Below, in pieces: positions 61,334 to 64,000 of a DNA stretch of 64,000 bases. The stretch comes from Lentisphaerota bacterium. Lineage in GTDB: Bacteria; Verrucomicrobiota; Lentisphaeria; Victivallales; Victivallaceae. The DNA is taken from contig SUWJ01000008.1 of the NCBI GenBank assembly GCA_015061545.1, positions 19,996 to 83,995 of the forward strand, written 5' to 3'. A program made the translations under genes and the position numbers. A model generated the notes under the pieces. The model was given only the letters and a program-made list of their open reading frames with translations. It ran no database searches and was not told the DNA's origin. Position 1 is the first letter of the stretch; the number at the start of each line of letters is the position of its first letter.

Positions 61334-62659
61334 ATGAGCAACAAAAAAAGCGGTGGAGATTTCCGGTATGCAGTAGGCGAAGCCAAAGTTCCGTGGCACG
61401 CAGTAGGCGAGTTTTATCGCGCTGATGACGTACTGGAAGTAGTAAAATTTCTGCTGCCCTGCGGCGAAAACGAAACCGAATGGCAGGCAAAAGTCGATAC
61501 AGTAGCAGCTGCTCTGCGCGATCTGGGCGGTCAGGCTGCAGTAGCGACCAAACTCACATTGGGCAAAAAGGTTGCCCAAGCCGAAGAAATCTGCAAAGAA
61601 TACTTCAACAGCCCCTATGCCTGCTTGCTCACCAACTGGACTGCGGGTATGGAAATTGCCTACAAGATGGTTGGCCTTAAAGCAGGTGACGAAGTTATTA
61701 TGCCTGCCGTTACGTTTATTGCCACTATGGCTTACCCCCTGAGCATCGGTGCCAAAATCGTTTTTGCCGACGTTGATCCCGAAACGATCAATCTGGATCC
61801 TGCCGATGTAGCGCGCAAGATCACGCCCAAAACCAAGATGATCGTGCCTGTACACCTGGGCGGATACCCGGTGGATATGGAACCGTTGATGGAGCTTGCC
61901 GCCAAGCACGGTATTTACGTTATGGAAGATGCTGCTCACGGTATGGGCGGTATGTACAAGGGCAAGCGCCTTGGCACGATTGGTGATTTCGGCGGATTTT
62001 CGCTGCACGAAGTAAAAAATATCACCAGCTTCGGCGAAGGCGGTCTGCTGCTGACCAAACACGACAAAGTCGGTGCTCAGCTGGCGGGTGCCCGTTTCCT
62101 CGGGCTGGACTTCAGCCGCAAGATCAAAGATTGGCTGTACGACATTTCGCCGCTCGAAACGCTGGATAACTCCATTGCGGTAGCCGGCAATCACTCCGCC
62201 AGCGAAATTTCCGCAGTCGGCTTGATGCTGCAAATGAAGCGTTTGGATGCAATCATTGCCGAACGCCGCCGCGCGGCCGAATATATGAACGAAGTTTTGA
62301 GCCAGGAACCGGGTATTCTGGTGGAAAAAGCCGATACCGGGGATACTTTCGGTACCCACCACTTGTATCTGCTGCGGATCGATCCTGAAGTTTGCAACGG
62401 CGATATTCAGGAACTCAGCCGCCGCCTGAAGGAAAAGGGTCTGACCAACATCACCCACTTCGGTCCCATGTACCGTTTCCGGATCATGAAGGAACTGGGC
62501 TACGACGAAAATGCCATCGCCGCCACCTGCCCGGTCACCGAAAAGATGTTCTACAAGAGCTACACGCACCTGCCGCTGTATCCGCTTACGGCTGAACAGC
62601 TCGAGTATCAGGCCAAAGCGGTGGTCGAAGCCGTGCGCGAAATGAAGAGCGGAAAATAA
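61334..62659 (+). CDS. DegT/DnrJ/EryC1/StrS-family PLP aminotransferase
   Basis: 441 residues from the ATG at 61334 (AAGGAGC upstream). PLP fold type I: NWTAGMEIAYKMVGLKAGDEVIMPAVTFIAT, VHLGGYPVDMEPL, MEDAAHGMGGMYKGKRLG and the PLP-binding Lys in FSLHEVKNITSFGEGG. The family transaminates nucleotide-linked keto-sugars, so it may make an amino sugar for surface glycans. There is a 30-residue N-terminal extension before the usual start of the fold. The DedA gene follows 26 bases later. Confidence 0.92.
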   Translation: MSNKKSGGDFRYAVGEAKVPWHAVGEFYRADDVLEVVKFLLPCGENETEWQAKVDTVAAALRDLGGQAAVATKLTLGKKVAQAEEICKEYFNSPYACLLTNWTAGMEIAYKMVGLKAGDEVIMPAVTFIATMAYPLSIGAKIVFADVDPETINLDPADVARKITPKTKMIVPVHLGGYPVDMEPLMELAAKHGIYVMEDAAHGMGGMYKGKRLGTIGDFGGFSLHEVKNITSFGEGGLLLTKHDKVGAQLAGARFLGLDFSRKIKDWLYDISPLETLDNSIAVAGNHSASEISAVGLMLQMKRLDAIIAERRRAAEYMNEVLSQEPGILVEKADTGDTFGTHHLYLLRIDPEVCNGDIQELSRRLKEKGLTNITHFGPMYRFRIMKELGYDENAIAATCPVTEKMFYKSYTHLPLYPLTAEQLEYQAKAVVEAVREMKSGK

Positions 62660-62685
62660 TTCATCACAACAGGAGCAATATTACC

Positions 62686-63360
62686 GTGACAGAAGCGATT
62701 GCCAGCACTCTTGACAGTTTAACTGCCAGCGCCCCGCTTTGGGGATTTATCCTGATCTTTGTCTTTATGGCGGTGGAGAGTTCGTTTATCCCCTTCCCCA
62801 GCGAAGTGGTGATGATCCCGGCAGGTTTTCTGGCTTGTCAGGGCAAACTTTCCACCGGTATTCCGTGGCTGGATCTGGTGCTGGCAATCGTCTGCGGTTT
62901 AGCCGGATCAATGGCAGGGGCATATATAAATTACTACCTGTCGAGCTGGCTGGGGCGCCCGTTTCTGCATCGTTACGGGAAATATTTTTTCCTGAAAGAA
63001 GCGGCGTTGGATCGGGCAGAAGAAATTTTCCGTGAATACGGGGAATTGGCAACATTTGTCTGCCGACTGCTGCCGGGGATCCGCCAGCTGATTTCGATCC
63101 CTGCGGGGTTGTCGCGGATGAATTTCTACCGATTCAGCTTGTTTACCGCGCTGGGGGCGGGAATCTGGACGATAATACTGGCGGCATTGGGCTGGTATTT
63201 CGGCAAGATATCTTCGGGCATGAGTTATCTTGAAATGATCAACAAAGGCAAAGCGCTCATTCACGAGTACCATATATACATATTTATAGCACTCGGAGCG
63301 CTGACCGCAGGCTATTTGTTTATTCATCATAAGATAATGAAAAGAACGTCGGCGGAATAA
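62686..63360 (+). CDS. DedA-family membrane protein
   Basis: 224 residues from a GTG at 62686 (CAGGAGC upstream). DedA signatures: MAVESSFIPFPSEVVMIPAGFLA, GLAGSMAGAYINYYL, and FVCRLLPGIRQLISIPAGLSRM with the conserved Arg and Gly-Pro. DedA proteins are implicated in lipid-carrier (undecaprenyl phosphate) translocation and membrane homeostasis. Last gene of the aminotransferase operon. Confidence 0.92.
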   Translation: MTEAIASTLDSLTASAPLWGFILIFVFMAVESSFIPFPSEVVMIPAGFLACQGKLSTGIPWLDLVLAIVCGLAGSMAGAYINYYLSSWLGRPFLHRYGKYFFLKEAALDRAEEIFREYGELATFVCRLLPGIRQLISIPAGLSRMNFYRFSLFTALGAGIWTIILAALGWYFGKISSGMSYLEMINKGKALIHEYHIYIFIALGALTAGYLFIHHKIMKRTSAE

Positions 63361-63393
63361 TAAAATCTGCTCATTTTATATTCGCAGCCAATC

Positions 63394-63433
63394 ACGGCGC
63401 GGCACAGTCAAAGCATCGACAATGCCGCGCCGT
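63394..63433 (+). terminator. Hairpin after DedA gene
   Basis: A perfect 11-bp GC-rich stem (63394-63404 with 63423-63433, ACGGCGCGGCA/TGCCGCGCCGT) lies 34 bases after the stop. The tail is only weakly T-rich. Confidence 0.6.
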
Positions 63434-63563
63434 AATGTTTATATTGCCAAAAAAGTGCATTTTCTGTATGATTTTACCAAAAAATCTCCAAAAAACACTT
63501 GCGTTTTTCAAATAAGGTGATATATTAAATAATATGCTGTGACAGAGATGTCATTGCCGAAGC

Positions 63564-63637
63564 AGCCCCGTGGTGTAATGGTAGCACAAGTGATTCTGGT
63601 TCATTTTGTTGAGGTTCGAATCCTTACGGGGCTGCCA
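63564..63637 (+). tRNA. tRNA-Gln (anticodon CUG)
   Basis: A full cloverleaf: acceptor AGCCCCG/CGGGGCT, D arm GTGT/GCAC, anticodon stem AGTGA/TCATT with loop TTCTGGT (anticodon CTG, reading CAG), T arm TGAGG TTCGAAT CCTTA, discriminator G and encoded CCA at 63635-63637. G73 and the CUG anticodon fit glutamine. A degenerate copy of its 3' end recurs 202 bases downstream. Confidence 0.93.
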
Positions 63638-63672
63638 TTTTTTTTGCCAAAAATCCTTAACTGCAAGCAAAG
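63616..63672 (+). repeat. Direct repeat, copy 1 (3' end of tRNA-Gln plus downstream 35 bases)
   Basis: This 57-base stretch recurs at 63818-63874 with 50 identities and no gaps. It starts in the T loop of the tRNA and runs through CCA, a T run and TGCAAGCAAAG. Confidence 0.85.
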
Positions 63673-63710
63673 AGTATAGTTAAAAACGAGTTTTTACTAT
63701 ACTCTTTTTT
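63671..63710 (+). terminator. Intrinsic terminator downstream of tRNA-Gln
   Basis: AGAGTATAGT (63671-63680) pairs perfectly with ACTATACTCT (63696-63705); an inner AAAAAC/GTTTTT extends the stem past one unpaired T. A T run to 63710 follows. Confidence 0.85.
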
Positions 63711-63724
63711 CTTGCAGTTTGGCT

Positions 63725-63757
63725 ACGGCATGGCATACGCCACGCCGTAAGGATTTT
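63725..63757 (+). terminator. Second hairpin with T run after tRNA-Gln
   Basis: ACGGCATGGC (63725-63734) pairs with GCCACGCCGT (63739-63748) with one mismatch and a 4-base loop; after AAGGA a T7 run follows. Confidence 0.55.
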
Positions 63758-63817
63758 TTTAGGTGGTTGCCTTCCGTTACTCGCCTGAAGGCTCCGTTAC
63801 TCAGGCTCGCTATCGCG

Positions 63818-63874
63818 TCGAATCCTTACCGGGCTGCCATTTTTTTGACCGAAAATCCTAATCTGTAAGCAAAG
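63818..63874 (+). repeat. Direct repeat, copy 2 (degenerate tRNA-Gln 3' end)
   Basis: Second copy of 63616-63672, again from the T loop through CCA and the T run, with seven substitutions including one in the acceptor stem. No 5' half of a tRNA precedes it. It ends two bases before the start of the mobile-element copy at 63876. Confidence 0.85.
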
Positions 63875-63875
63875 G

Positions 63876-64000
63876 GGCTGTTGCAAAACTATTCAGAGTT
63901 TTGCAACACAATGAAGCTCGCCAACAGCTCATGCGGCGGAACGCCGCAAAGCCCGGCTTGCCGCGGCGTAGCAATGCGAAGACGGGTCAGGGCCGCGAAC
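63876..64000. mobile_element. Hairpin-rich mobile element, copy 2 (cut by window end)
   Basis: Bases 63876-63952 are identical to 47467-47543, including the terminal repeat GGCTGTTGCAAAA and its first hairpin. After that the copies diverge: an extra stretch of roughly 30 bases follows, and the sequence rejoins at CCGCGAAC (63993-64000). The rest lies beyond the window. Confidence 0.75.

Noticed and set aside
61313..62569. 418-codon minus-strand frame antisense to the aminotransferase gene
   Set aside because: Shadow frame; the plus strand encodes an intact PLP enzyme with a good ribosome binding site.
1..64000. CRISPR array, prophage or rRNA operon
   Set aside because: No regularly spaced short repeats with unique spacers, no phage structural genes and no rRNA-like sequence were seen.

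Overview
The window looks like chromosomal DNA of a Lentisphaerota-type bacterium (Victivallis-like, possibly gut-associated). This is an inference from the gene repertoire, not a database result. The supporting features are: a type-IV-pilin-like protein with a perfect prepilin motif (FTLIELLVVIAIIAIL), a Hanks-type kinase with DWG in place of DFG and a periplasmic Cache sensor, a huge multi-domain type I secretion substrate, a LacI regulator paired with a large secreted glycosidase-like protein, and HexNAc salvage genes. Most genes have AGGA/GGAG ribosome binding sites, and -10 boxes resemble TATAAT.

Layout. 1-1.6 kb: the N-terminal half of an OmpR-type response regulator (cut by the window edge) and a stand-alone hisF. 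1.7-13.6 kb: a type I secretion island, with a 2,479-residue secreted protein transcribed away from its HlyB-like ABC exporter and HlyD-like adaptor; no TolC is in the window. 13.6-18.3 kb: a membrane-anchored protein, acpS plus a small membrane protein, rsmE, and the kinase/Cache receptor. 18.3-23.7 kb (minus strand): an orphan peptide-type ABC permease, then an operon of prepilin-like protein, metal-chelate/cobalamin-type binding protein, radical SAM protein, permease and ATPase. 23.8-32.2 kb: queH, a DUF362 ferredoxin-like protein, an ECF sigma factor with a membrane vWA partner, icd, a PTS EIIA-CBS protein with an ArsB/SLC13-type permease, and a GNAT enzyme. 32.3-42.8 kb (minus strand): a Gfo/Idh/MocA oxidoreductase and a surface polysaccharide cluster (DUF4422 transferase, glf, FrhB-pyruvyltransferase fusion, three family-2 glycosyltransferases, Wzt/Wzm exporter).

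43-47.4 kb: LacI regulator plus the 1,073-aa secreted glycosidase-like protein, followed by a 509-bp hairpin-rich element with terminal inverted repeats. 48.2-54.4 kb: nahK, a UDP-sugar epimerase, a primary-like sigma factor, and an Fbp-type ABC ATPase with an oversized binding protein but no permease. 54.4-57.4 kb (minus strand): UDP-HexNAc pyrophosphorylase, a small unknown protein and ftsW. 57.6-63.4 kb: valS, dapA, a DegT-family aminotransferase and a DedA protein. 63.5-64 kb: tRNA-Gln(CUG), a degenerate second copy of its 3' end, and a second copy of the 509-bp element running off the window.

How the genes fit together. NahK (HexNAc to HexNAc-1-P), the UDP-HexNAc pyrophosphorylase and the epimerase could form a salvage route for host-glycan amino sugars. 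Glf plus the DDDC-type glycosyltransferase and Wzm/Wzt point to a galactofuranose-containing exported polysaccharide. The most unusual items are the exporter with two tandem degenerate C39-like domains, the radical SAM protein inside a BtuFCD-like operon headed by a prepilin, the EIIA-CBS/permease pair, and the structured mobile repeat present twice.
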